64,000 nt of DNA from an uncultured Bacteroidales bacterium. GTDB taxonomy: Bacteria; Bacteroidota; Bacteroidia; Bacteroidales; F082. The stretch is taken from the NCBI GenBank assembly GCA_947303395.1, contig CAMYYD010000010.1, forward strand, positions 23,265 through 87,264, given 5' to 3'. Position 1 is the stretch's first letter. Every line of letters begins with the position of its first letter. The notes below the pieces were generated by a model. The model did not search any database. It saw only the letters and a list, made by a program, of their open reading frames with translations, and was not told the origin of the DNA. The position numbers were made by a program, and so were the translations under genes. Below are positions 45,301 to 52,754 of this stretch, in pieces.

Positions 45301-46436
45301 TTTACTGACAATTGCCAATCCTCGTCAACGAAAACGTTTCCAGGCGTAACAAAACCGAATTCAATGAGACTCTTTTCAAAATGGTTGACGATTTCCTTCA
45401 TCTCGGTAGTGTCGACATCGATGATTTTCTTGCCCAAAGTGAGCTGGAAATCGAGCACTGCTGAGGTGTAATTCTTTCGTAATTCCTTGGCCAGACTGAA
45501 AATCGTGTCGATAAACGGTATCAATTCGTTTTGCGGCATCTCGTCGATGGCATCACGCATCATGCGGTCCATGTTCCAAATCAAACGCTCGCGTTGATTC
45601 TCCATTCCAGGAAGATGCAGAAGGTAAAACACATAATGGAACTTCGTGATGAAATGCCCAAACACCTGTTCCGACTCAGTGAAACGCTTCGCAACCTGTT
45701 CAAAATTAGGCATTTCAGCCAAAGAATTCCAAGTTTGTGCAGCATCCAAATCGGCATTCAACTTATTGAAATAAGGTTTACCCACTTCATTGATAATCAC
45801 AGACTTCTCCTCATCGGAAAGAATTCCTGCATTGTCAGAAACCCATTTTTCAACTTCAGAAGTCGTTTGCCAATAATGGTAATTCTCCTGAAGCATCAGA
45901 CGAAGAATATGGCACGATGAAGCATTGAAATCAGCGTCTTTAGCCACACAATCCAGATAGCGCTCAGCATGTTTTGTGGCAAGAATGAAGCAGTCTTTAT
46001 TACTTTCAAATTTATCTTCCAAGATATTGAAAACCAATTCGATAAGCATCGAATGATTTGGCGATTTCGTTATCACCTGATTAGCAAATTCCATCAAAGT
46101 CACAACGATATTCAGTCGAAGTTTCAGTGCCACCTCAGGTTTCAGCAGGCTCCGCATCATCTCAAGCGGCAGTTTCAGCGTGTCGGCTGGCACATCTTCC
46201 TTGGTGTAGAACCAGAAATCGTCCATCAAAATCTTTCGCAACTCTTCAGTCACAAAAGTATGGTTCGATAGCGGATGATGATACTCGGTGATACATTCCG
46301 AAGCGCGTTTATTTATTCCAAAATAATTGGCGCTCAACGCAATAAACGCCTTATGCTCTTCAGGAATAAAAATATCCTTATATCTCGTCTGGGCCAAGTT
46401 AGCCTCTAAAGCCTGTGATTTGAATGTCTCGCTCAT
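42294..46436 (-). CDS. Giant PPDK-like protein (ATP-grasp plus phosphohistidine domain, no PEP-binding barrel)
   Basis: The 1380-residue protein has an about 880-residue N-terminal region I do not recognise (helix-rich, with few signature motifs). A pyruvate-phosphate-dikinase-like ATP-grasp domain follows at about 883-1240: IGNKANNLKTLYLKGLPVPPGF, LLVSVRSGTAISMPGAMDT, SGTGVVFTQNP and SQGEDIVGG. Next comes a phosphohistidine domain with H1312 in GGATSHAAV and KVCVVSC. The protein ends 68 residues later, so the TIM-barrel PEP/pyruvate domain of PPDK is absent. It can therefore be predicted to transfer phosphate from ATP to its histidine, but the final acceptor is unknown. No signal peptide. 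A Cys-rich protein gene starts upstream on the same strand, 2 nt from this start. Confidence 0.85.
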   Translation of the reverse strand: MSETFKSQALEANLAQTRYKDIFIPEEHKAFIALSANYFGINKRASECITEYHHPLSNHTFVTEELRKILMDDFWFYTKEDVPADTLKLPLEMMRSLLKPEVALKLRLNIVVTLMEFANQVITKSPNHSMLIELVFNILEDKFESNKDCFILATKHAERYLDCVAKDADFNASSCHILRLMLQENYHYWQTTSEVEKWVSDNAGILSDEEKSVIINEVGKPYFNKLNADLDAAQTWNSLAEMPNFEQVAKRFTESEQVFGHFITKFHYVFYLLHLPGMENQRERLIWNMDRMMRDAIDEMPQNELIPFIDTIFSLAKELRKNYTSAVLDFQLTLGKKIIDVDTTEMKEIVNHFEKSLIEFGFVTPGNVFVDEDWQLSVNKDHIKNIRVWLELIEYSKTPLDKLLSSLIVNLKLGGIFISDTDLFQREITKILNSNITPYYKKVKQLARIFPVYFNEIGAEGEIRNVTTNMDEIGFRQDKLVHFLRKQVHTESNNTLIDLTFDVFKFWSDGNLEDLRPILPNNVFEAIDMESEYFVHVHNLVQTMCEISCLNPEDILMLSRDDYESLIKKAADKISLAEEFYQREHLRLMDIRDLYAYLREKYSFESVNIFASLRNFPFIPDKDIDDFEKVYKEKNFGKSLSMIYVFMNKLKEIIFNPEQSEGWENIYHKRHIAIGIPSMYGTYRENKFEAMGLTFRLERVATQLMEKVVQSINLEYISERTLNQIYIILRYFRDGLALDGITNQSFNSKLDMLRYSLTSRSFSFGQYINIFQFIAEDVRRIIIKYFLKSYEYPLKVVIPQLFDPDNRLNERDTVALISKKSEEFHRDMLSDAFLMQPLDNFIGRILNSLRTMESTLDPKLISDIMTYNSEMLISPFWESTPKMDNQVFIGNKANNLKTLYLKGLPVPPGFVITTEAFRRNDTINAIPELRSEIHGMLKHFMEELERISGRKFNSPDVPLLVSVRSGTAISMPGAMDTFLNVGLNDELVEKIAEKSENAWAIWDSYRRFLQSWGMAKGIHRDFFDEEINRFKSKYKVKQKVDFKAEQMREMAYSYKEILKEHGVELEQDPFKQIIGCVNMVFDSWNSERALAYRRHLGISENWGTAVIVQQMIYGNISEVSGTGVVFTQNPHRERPGVHLYGDFTMRSQGEDIVGGLVKPLPIGETQRIAANLEGPSMQTALPEIYKKIYSIATTLTEDLGYAPQEMEFTFESDKPEDFHILQIRDQDLKLEDTVNAFVQSPTEMNQIGRGMGIGGGAMNGLVAFNEQDIKTLRKENPNENVILVRPDTVPDDIGLIFDTDGLLTARGGATSHAAVTAVRLGKVCVVSCVELMVNDEKHCAELNGHKIQMGDKIAIDGNLGLVYLGHYQTEKMKMGKGYNY

Positions 46437-46438
46437 GA

Positions 46439-46831
46439 TTAAAAACTTTGTTTTTCCAATTCCTCTTCAAGAAATTCAGCGGCATCAGCCACGCAGTCGG
46501 AGCAGTCTCGCAACACTTTGCCCGTTTCAACGCCCTTAAGCATCTTGCATTGCGTGGCGCCGTTGCGAAGCTGAAACTTGTTCATAATCTGCTTCATCCC
46601 GCGGATTGCCTTAACCCTATCGTCAGACGCCAAACTCAGAACCATGCCGGCTCCAGTGATAGCGCCGCAAGTGCCTTCCATGTTTCCCATCCCGAGACCA
46701 AACGCGCTCCCGAGGTTACGAGCCGTCTCCTCATCCAGTCCAGCCAAATCGCAATAAGTGCAAAGCACAGCCTGCGCGCAGTTATAGCCGCAGTTTTTCT
46801 TCTCAACCGCCTGTGAAATTCTTGATTCCAT
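46439..46831 (-). CDS. C_GCAxxG_C_C family cysteine-rich protein
   Basis: The 130-residue cytoplasmic protein has the family cysteine pattern: C14 and C18 in NCGYNCAQ, C24 and C27 in LCTYC, C55 in GTCGAITG, and a C-terminal C95, C110, C113. This family is recognised by the CxxCAQ / GTCGAxxG pattern and may bind a metal or iron-sulfur cluster, but function is unproven. It is upstream of the PPDK-like gene with only 2 nt between and probably co-transcribed, which makes it a possible partner of that enzyme. It is divergent from the T9SS-tailed esterase through a nested promoter pair. Confidence 0.85.
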   Translation of the reverse strand: MESRISQAVEKKNCGYNCAQAVLCTYCDLAGLDEETARNLGSAFGLGMGNMEGTCGAITGAGMVLSLASDDRVKAIRGMKQIMNKFQLRNGATQCKMLKGVETGKVLRDCSDCVADAAEFLEEELEKQSF

Positions 46832-46846
46832 ATTACAACTATATTT

Positions 46847-46877
46847 TTTGCAAAGATATGAAAAATTTGTATTTTTG
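46847..46877 (+). promoter_or_regulatory. Promoter of the esterase gene (half of a nested divergent pair)
   Basis: TTTG at 46847-46850, a 19-nt spacer, TATTTTTG at 46870-46877; ATG at 46901. Both boxes match the consensus exactly. Confidence 0.75.
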
Positions 46878-46881
46878 CAAA
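46851..46881 (-). promoter_or_regulatory. Promoter of the Cys-rich protein gene (half of a nested divergent pair)
   Basis: On the minus strand: TTTG at 46881-46878, a 19-nt spacer, TATCTTTG at 46858-46851; ATG at 46831. It overlaps the forward promoter with two TTTGCAAA junctions. Confidence 0.75.
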
Positions 46882-46900
46882 AATTTAAACTTGATGTATC

Positions 46901-47986
46901 ATGAAAACTCGGAAATTACTACTAATCACAATTCTGACAATAATATTCGGAAGAAACTGCTTCGCACAGATCCAGAATTTCGAATGGCAAGGCGTGCAGA
47001 GACAGTATCTGGTAAAAACACCTGAAAACTACGAATCGTTACCGGTAATGTTTTATCTGCACGGTTTGGGCGACAATATCACTCGTTTGGATAATGAATT
47101 CCATTTCCAGCAGATTGCCGACAACTTCAATTGGATGATTATTATTCCGCAGGCTTTAAACGAAGGCTACGGCTCAATGTGGAATGCAGGTCTCACCGCC
47201 AGCACCACCAACGACTCCGGCTTCCTGATGGCGCTCCTCGACAGTCTGGCAGTGCAATATCCTGTAAATCAGGACAGTGTGTTCTTCACAGGCTTCTCAA
47301 TGGGCGGTTTCATGTCGCACCGCATGGCAATCGAGCATGGCAATCGTATCAATGCCGCTGCTCCTGTAAGCGGATTGATTACATACGCCATGGCTAACCA
47401 AGCCGCTGTGGCACCAGTGCGAATGCTCCACATCCACGGAACTAACGACAATGTCGTAGGCTACGATGGCTATTCACAATATTTCGGCTCAAATCTCGGC
47501 CTCGGCGTCGACGCAATCCTCGACTATTGGAAAAACGCCAATGGCTGCACCGACGCACCTGTAATCGACACCTTACCCGACACTCATAACGACGGATTGA
47601 GATTTGTGGAATACATTTATTCCGGCACAAAAGAGCTTCGTTTTCTGAAGGTCATCGGAGGCACTCACAGCTGGTATCGCAATGCCAATCAACATGATAT
47701 CGACTACATAACCTATATCCACGACTTCTTCACAGGTAAGCTTTCTTACGATAAAGTACACAATCCAACAACAGGAAGTCTGAATGTTTATCCGAACCCG
47801 ACAAATGGCCAGATTAAGATTGAATTGGACTCCCCTACTACCATCGAAGTTATTGATATTAAAGGGAATACAATTCTTTATAAGCAATTTGACGCCGGCA
47901 TTGCAAATTTAGACTTACAAGGTGTCGAAAATGGAATTTACTTTGTGAAAGGAAACGGCTTGACAGAAAAAATCGTTTTGGAATAA
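46901..47986 (+). CDS. Secreted esterase/depolymerase (LpqC/PHB-depolymerase type) with T9SS tail
   Basis: The 361-residue protein has a signal peptide (MKTRKLLLITILTIIFGRNCFAQ). The alpha/beta hydrolase domain shows FYLHGLGDN, the nucleophile motif GFSMGGFMS, HIHGTNDNVV (acid) and GGTHSWY (histidine). About residues 290-361 form a T9SS type-A tail (VYPNPTNGQIKIELDSPTTIEVIDIKGN, GIYFVKGNG). It is probably an extracellular feruloyl, acetyl or polyester esterase; substrate uncertain. Its sorting tail has no palindrome insertion, which makes it a useful comparison for the giant paralogs. It is convergent with the DUF362 gene (2-nt gap). Confidence 0.88.
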   Translation: MKTRKLLLITILTIIFGRNCFAQIQNFEWQGVQRQYLVKTPENYESLPVMFYLHGLGDNITRLDNEFHFQQIADNFNWMIIIPQALNEGYGSMWNAGLTASTTNDSGFLMALLDSLAVQYPVNQDSVFFTGFSMGGFMSHRMAIEHGNRINAAAPVSGLITYAMANQAAVAPVRMLHIHGTNDNVVGYDGYSQYFGSNLGLGVDAILDYWKNANGCTDAPVIDTLPDTHNDGLRFVEYIYSGTKELRFLKVIGGTHSWYRNANQHDIDYITYIHDFFTGKLSYDKVHNPTTGSLNVYPNPTNGQIKIELDSPTTIEVIDIKGNTILYKQFDAGIANLDLQGVENGIYFVKGNGLTEKIVLE

Positions 47987-47988
47987 TT

Positions 47989-49095
47989 CTATCTAACGAT
48001 TACCCTTTTCTTGCCGTTGACAATGTAAACTCCCGATGGCAACGACTCCAAGCTTTTTGCGTTGTGCAGAATCTTCTTGCCGTCGACGGTAAACACGTTA
48101 TATCTAAGTGTTTCAGGATCAATGTTTTCCTGATTAATTTCCTCTATTCCTGTAGCATCAATATCAATAAGGTTGTATTGCGTCACGCCAAGTCCGATTT
48201 GCTCAGCATATTCAATGATATGCGTGCCGTGTAATTCTGTAATTCTATCGATTAACGGCTGCGGATTGTTGCCAGGTGTCGGATTATAGTCGAAAATCAA
48301 ATCCAGACAAGCTTTATCGAGTGCTATCGGGTCTGTGGAAGCTAAAATACCGATATCAGCGATTTCTGGCTCAGCCGGCAAAGGATTGCAGTCGCAGTCA
48401 ACGGATAGGTTGTTCATCACGTCGATGTAAACAATGTTTTTGCCATCTTGTTTGAAATAGTTATGCACCGCCTGCGCCGCTGCCGCCATCGATTCCAAAA
48501 ACGAATCCTGTGTGTTGCTACCTGTAATAGTTATCGTGCTCTCGCCTGCTGTATGAATATAGCATTTCCCACTCCTCGCAGCCACGCCAATGCTCTGATT
48601 TTTAAGCACTCCGCCGTATCCGCCTCTAGCATGTCCCTTGAAATGCGCAAGGTTAATCATGAAATCGTAATTTGCCAGATGCGAGCCGACGATGTCTTTT
48701 TTTATCCAAGTGGTGTCGCTCACAGGAATCTCCATATCTCCTTCCGAATCCATGATATCAACTTTCGCAATCTGATCAAAACCGCGTTGCTTGATGATTT
48801 GCAGATGGCTTGAGGTCACATCACGCACACCTCCATATGCCGTGTTGCATTCCACAATAGTCGCATTAGTCTCACTCACCAGATTCTGAATAAACTCTGG
48901 CCTGAGATAGTTGCTTTTTGCCGACTCTCCTGTCGAGATCTTCACAGCAACATTACCAGTCGGCTCAACACCCAACGCCTGAAACACCTTCACGAGCGAC
49001 TCAGGAGTTATCTCGCTTGTGAAATACACATTGCTTTGCGCAGATGCAGCTACAGCAAAGCTTAATGCAAAAATAAAAAGAAACGCTTTTTTCAT
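47989..49095 (-). CDS. DUF362 family exported protein with sorting-like tail
   Basis: The 368-residue protein has a signal peptide (MKKAFLFIFALSFAVAASAQ) and a DUF362 body: VAVKISTGES, NLAHFKGHARGGYGGVLKNQSIGVA, ILASTDPIALDKACLDL. The last 50 residues (NVFTVDGKKILHNAKSLESLPSGVYIVNGKKRVIV) resemble a T9SS sorting domain but lack the YPNPT strand. DUF362 proteins are poorly characterised; some carry iron-sulfur domains, which are not seen here. The lipoprotein gene upstream is 18 nt away on the same strand. Confidence 0.82.
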   Translation of the reverse strand: MKKAFLFIFALSFAVAASAQSNVYFTSEITPESLVKVFQALGVEPTGNVAVKISTGESAKSNYLRPEFIQNLVSETNATIVECNTAYGGVRDVTSSHLQIIKQRGFDQIAKVDIMDSEGDMEIPVSDTTWIKKDIVGSHLANYDFMINLAHFKGHARGGYGGVLKNQSIGVAARSGKCYIHTAGESTITITGSNTQDSFLESMAAAAQAVHNYFKQDGKNIVYIDVMNNLSVDCDCNPLPAEPEIADIGILASTDPIALDKACLDLIFDYNPTPGNNPQPLIDRITELHGTHIIEYAEQIGLGVTQYNLIDIDATGIEEINQENIDPETLRYNVFTVDGKKILHNAKSLESLPSGVYIVNGKKRVIVR

Positions 49096-49113
49096 TGATA
49101 GAAAATTAAAATA

Positions 49114-50607
49114 CTAAAGTGGAATAAGAGTACTGACAACCACGTTGTTGTTTGCCTCCGTCTGGCTTTGCACGCGTGTAATGCCACGTTCAGGCCCAGT
49201 CACATCGGTGACAAGCGTCATGGTTGAGCCGTCAGCCTTGATGGCACTCTCAATGAAAGCCATAATGCCACCATCGTACTTGCATTCGGTCACCATATTA
49301 TATTGAGGCACCTGCGAGCGGTCAACACTTACCGACTCGATGATCAATGTGGCGAGGTCGTAAACGTTGAAGCTCACCAGACCATTCGACAGAACTGACT
49401 CATAATAACGTCCTTCTGCGTCAAACCAAGCATATCCAGGCCATCCTTCAGGAAGAGTGCTCGATGTCAACTGATAAGTGTTTGCATTAAAGGTATAAAG
49501 TGTCTCGCAGTTCACCCACGAATAATTGTCTTCATCACTTACATAAACTATTATTGATGCCGTTTCACAAGGATCAGATTCGAAATAGCCCTCAGCCACT
49601 GCAGTTGCTGTAGCTTGATCGCCATTGATATCAACACGATAAATTGTCGGAGTTCCGCTATAATCGGAATTTATCGACACAAAATACTTGCCGCCTATGC
49701 AACGCATCTCTGGTTTATAGGAATAATCCCACCCAGTAGCAACCGGAACTCCCTGAATTGCCGGCAGTGTGCCGTTTGGTGCCATGATAGCCGACACATG
49801 CGGAGTATTGCTGCCATAGCTGATGCAAGTGCCAAGATGTCCAGCATTGTCAGTAATAGCATAAGCTATATTGATAGGCTGACTCTCGCTGCCTGGCATC
49901 ACGTCGATGACATTGATATTATTGCCATTTTCTTTAAGCTTCGAAAGTCCGCCACGATATGAACCTGAAGCCAGATAGACATCGTTATCGACCTGTGCAA
50001 TGAGACCAAGTTTGCGCAATCTGTCACCAGTTATGTCGCCATCGACAGGTATCTCATTACTGACTATGCAAGGAAGATTAGAACCGCCCCAATATTTTAG
50101 GTTGCCTATCGGGAATGCTCCAGCCACCTGGTTAAGGTCGTAAATCTTACCATCGCTGCGGCGAATGAGAAAGTTCTCACCCCAATCCGACCACCAGCTG
50201 TGCTCCACCATGCCACGGATACGATTTGCCATATCATCGTTAAAACCGCTGTAGTCATCGCATTGGTAACGGCATCCCATAAGCCAAATGTACATATCAC
50301 CCACAGGTATCATCTGCGTAATGCTAACGGTGAGGTTACGGCTCAGCTCTGTCGCCACGCCATTGTCGTCGCATTCGTATTGATACGCCACAATTTGCAT
50401 ATTACCGTATTCATCAATGCTGTAAAGGAAAGCCGACTCACCATCCTTAACGCCATCTTTAGCTCCTAAAGCGAGATATTTGGCACCACTGAGATTCACT
50501 TTATTAATCTTAAATGAATAACTCTCATTGTCTTTCTTTTTATCTGAACAAGATACAACACTCAGTAGCATTGCCAAAACTATAAAAATACCGGAAAACT
50601 TTTTCAT
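49114..50607 (-). CDS. Unrecognised 497-residue lipoprotein
   Basis: The N-terminus is a lipoprotein signal (FIVLAMLLSVVSC, C20) followed by a Lys/Asp/Glu-rich linker, as in surface-exported Bacteroidota lipoproteins (S-D-K-K-K-D-N-E). The body consists of repeated beta-strand segments (such as YLALGAKDG, VYLASGSYRGGL, YFVSINSDYSG), suggesting a beta-propeller. I recognise no named domain. The SusD or SusC proteins that usually accompany surface glycan-binding lipoproteins are absent from the window. It probably shares a transcript with the DUF362 gene. The minus-strand -7 box TATCTTTG at 50658-50651 is its likely promoter. Confidence 0.75.
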   Translation of the reverse strand: MKKFSGIFIVLAMLLSVVSCSDKKKDNESYSFKINKVNLSGAKYLALGAKDGVKDGESAFLYSIDEYGNMQIVAYQYECDDNGVATELSRNLTVSITQMIPVGDMYIWLMGCRYQCDDYSGFNDDMANRIRGMVEHSWWSDWGENFLIRRSDGKIYDLNQVAGAFPIGNLKYWGGSNLPCIVSNEIPVDGDITGDRLRKLGLIAQVDNDVYLASGSYRGGLSKLKENGNNINVIDVMPGSESQPINIAYAITDNAGHLGTCISYGSNTPHVSAIMAPNGTLPAIQGVPVATGWDYSYKPEMRCIGGKYFVSINSDYSGTPTIYRVDINGDQATATAVAEGYFESDPCETASIIVYVSDEDNYSWVNCETLYTFNANTYQLTSSTLPEGWPGYAWFDAEGRYYESVLSNGLVSFNVYDLATLIIESVSVDRSQVPQYNMVTECKYDGGIMAFIESAIKADGSTMTLVTDVTGPERGITRVQSQTEANNNVVVSTLIPL

Positions 50608-50650
50608 GACTAATGTTTTTAGGTTAATTAATAGATTTCAAATCAGGTTA

Positions 50651-50658
50651 CAAAGATA
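50651..50658 (-). promoter_or_regulatory. -7 box of the lipoprotein operon
   Basis: Minus-strand TATCTTTG about 43 nt before the ATG at 50607; no clear -33 box. Confidence 0.4.
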
Positions 50659-50720
50659 CAAATTTATTAAATAACCATAAAAAATATTTTTCCATGATAT
50701 AAATATCGAAATATTATTTG

Positions 50721-50728
50721 TAATTTTG
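50721..50728 (+). promoter_or_regulatory. -7 box of the GAPDH gene
   Basis: TAATTTTG, 42 nt before the ATG at 50771; the -33 region is T-rich without TTTG. Confidence 0.45.
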
Positions 50729-50770
50729 CGTTTTATAAATGTAAGTTAAAAGGATTAAAATTTAGATAAT

Positions 50771-51778
50771 ATGGAAAAGATTAAAGTAGGTATTAACGGT
50801 TTCGGTCGTATCGGCCGTAACGTTTTCCGCATCTGCTGCGAACGCCCTAACATCGAAGTGGTGGGCATCAACGACCTGACAAGCACCAAAGTATTGGCGC
50901 ATCTTCTGAAATACGACTCAACACAGGGTAAATTCCCTGGCACAGTGGAATATGATGAGACAGCATTGATTGTCAACGGAGTACGTGTTCCTATCACAGC
51001 CGAACGCGCTCCTATCAACATCAAATGGAGCAAGACTCCTGACGTAGTTGTCGAGTCAACAGGTATCTTCCGCGCAAAGGAAAGCAGCAAGGGCGGCTAT
51101 GGCGACCACCTCAAGAACGGCGCCAAGAAAGTCATCCTCTCAGCTCCAGCTAAAGACACTATTGACGCAACAATCGTTGTCGGCGTCAACAACAACGACC
51201 TCACCGATGAGATTGAGTGCGTCAGCAATGCTAGCTGCACCACAAACTGCCTCGCTCCAGTAGCAAAGGTTCTCAACGACCGTTTCGGTATCGAGCAAGG
51301 TTACATCACAACAATCCACAGCTACACCAACGACCAGGTCATCCTCGACGGTCCACATAGCGACCTTCGTCGTGCACGTTCAGCCGCTATGTCGCAGATT
51401 CCAACAACAACAGGAGCTGCAAAGGCTGTTGGCATCGTAATTCCTGAACTCAATGGCAAACTCGACGGTATCGCAGTGCGCGTCCCTACCCCAACAGGTT
51501 CACTCGTCGACCTCGTCTGCACTCTCAAGACAGAAGCCACAAAAGAGCAGATCAACGCTGCAATGAAAGAAGCCGCTGAAGGTCCAATGAAAGGCGTTCT
51601 CGAATACACTGAAGACGAAATCGTCAGCGTCGACATCATCCACAACCCACATTCATCAATCTTTGATGCAAAGAGCACCATGGTGATGGGTAAGATGGTG
51701 AAAATCATGTCGTGGTACGATAACGAATGGGGCTATTCAAATAGAATGGTCGACCTCATCGAAATGATGAAATACTAA
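50771..51778 (+). CDS. gap: Glyceraldehyde-3-phosphate dehydrogenase, type I
   Basis: The 335-residue glycolytic enzyme oxidises glyceraldehyde-3-phosphate to 1,3-bisphosphoglycerate with NAD. It shows VGINGFGRIGR (Rossmann start, residues 6-16), D35 in the NAD-preferring position, the active-site C156 in SNASCTTNCLAP, and the C-terminal SWYDNEWGYSNRMVDL. Codon use looks strongly optimised, as expected for a highly expressed gene. It has its own -7 box upstream and a strong terminator downstream. Confidence 0.96.
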   Translation: MEKIKVGINGFGRIGRNVFRICCERPNIEVVGINDLTSTKVLAHLLKYDSTQGKFPGTVEYDETALIVNGVRVPITAERAPINIKWSKTPDVVVESTGIFRAKESSKGGYGDHLKNGAKKVILSAPAKDTIDATIVVGVNNNDLTDEIECVSNASCTTNCLAPVAKVLNDRFGIEQGYITTIHSYTNDQVILDGPHSDLRRARSAAMSQIPTTTGAAKAVGIVIPELNGKLDGIAVRVPTPTGSLVDLVCTLKTEATKEQINAAMKEAAEGPMKGVLEYTEDEIVSVDIIHNPHSSIFDAKSTMVMGKMVKIMSWYDNEWGYSNRMVDLIEMMKY

Positions 51779-51782
51779 GAAT

Positions 51783-51813
51783 AAAAAAGCCGCTCAATCG
51801 AGCGGCTTTTTTT
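51783..51813. terminator. Bidirectional terminator after GAPDH
   Basis: Arms GCCGCTC (51789-51795) and GAGCGGC (51800-51806), AATC loop, A run before and T run after. It lies between convergent GAPDH and LpxD-like genes. Confidence 0.9.
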
Positions 51814-51814
51814 A

Positions 51815-52753
51815 TTATTTGATTTTGTTGATCAAATCCGGCAGCATTCTCACGCATGCCATTTCTTTCCACTTCTTCTTGGCCTCCATTGCGGGCATTC
51901 CGAAGTATGTCACACCAGGTTCTGTGTCCTTGTCGACTGCTGTATAAGCCAAAACTGTGGTGCCTTCAGCGATGACGAGGTCTTTGTTGATTGCCGACAT
52001 CGACCAAATTGACACGTTGTCTTTCACTCTTGAAACTCCGCCGATAGCGCAGTGTGCTCCGAGGAAGCAGTTCTTGCCGACCTTAGCGTCGTGACCCACC
52101 TGAACGTGGTTATCGGTCTTGGTGCCTCTTCCAATCACGGTGTCGCTGGTGACTCCGATGTCGATGGCGCACAAAGCTCCGATTTCGACGTCGTCTTCAA
52201 TCACAACACGACCACATGACTCAAACTTCACCTGACGGTCTGCACCACGATGCTGGAAATAACAAGCATCAGCTGCGATGACTGAACCGCTGTTGATGAT
52301 AACGTTGTCACCGATGACAGTCCAGTTGTTGATGGTCACGTTAGCGTGAATGATGCAGTTTTTGCCGATTTTCACGTGATCTGCCACAAATGCTCCAGGT
52401 TCGATGATTGTTCCCTCACCGATTTCGGCTTTAGGACTTACCATCGCGGTTGCCGGTTCAAAACGACGATATGACAAGATAATCTTGTTGAATGCGTCGA
52501 ACGGGCAGCTATGGACGATGAGAGTCTTTCCTGCAGGGCACTCGACATTATCAGTGTTGATAATGACGACTGTTGCCGCTGAGCTCAGCACTCTCTGATA
52601 GTATTTCGGATGATCGACGAAAGTGATGTCGCCAGCCTCCACCTCATGAAGCTCGTTGAGCCCCGTGATGACTTGATTCTGGTCGCCGATAATCTTGGTA
52701 GCACCAATAAAATCAGCCAAACACTTTACAGTCGTTGCTGGTTCAATTCTCAT
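51815..52753 (-). CDS. LpxD-like UDP-3-O-acyl-glucosamine N-acyltransferase
   Basis: The 312-residue protein has an N-terminal LpxD-type domain (residues 1-100, with GLNELHEVEAGDITFVDHPKYYQRVLSSAA) and a left-handed beta-helix of hexapeptide repeats (IGEGTIIEPGAFVADHVKIGKNCII). The general-base histidine is H221 in NHVQVGHDAKVG. It transfers a 3-hydroxyacyl chain to UDP-GlcN in lipid A synthesis. The segment CYFQHRGADRQVKF differs from typical LpxD at the UDP-binding loop, so it may be the divergent second LpxD-like paralog known in Bacteroidota. It is adjacent to efp (1-nt gap). Confidence 0.85.
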   Translation of the reverse strand: MRIEPATTVKCLADFIGATKIIGDQNQVITGLNELHEVEAGDITFVDHPKYYQRVLSSAATVVIINTDNVECPAGKTLIVHSCPFDAFNKIILSYRRFEPATAMVSPKAEIGEGTIIEPGAFVADHVKIGKNCIIHANVTINNWTVIGDNVIINSGSVIAADACYFQHRGADRQVKFESCGRVVIEDDVEIGALCAIDIGVTSDTVIGRGTKTDNHVQVGHDAKVGKNCFLGAHCAIGGVSRVKDNVSIWSMSAINKDLVIAEGTTVLAYTAVDKDTEPGVTYFGMPAMEAKKKWKEMACVRMLPDLINKIK

Positions 52754-52754
52754 A

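Noticed and set aside
42294..46436. Calling this gene ppdK
   Set aside because: The PEP/pyruvate-binding barrel is missing, so PPDK activity cannot be assumed.
50608..50770. Riboswitch or leader RNA upstream of GAPDH
   Set aside because: The spacer is AT-rich with only promoter-like boxes; no stable conserved-looking fold was found.
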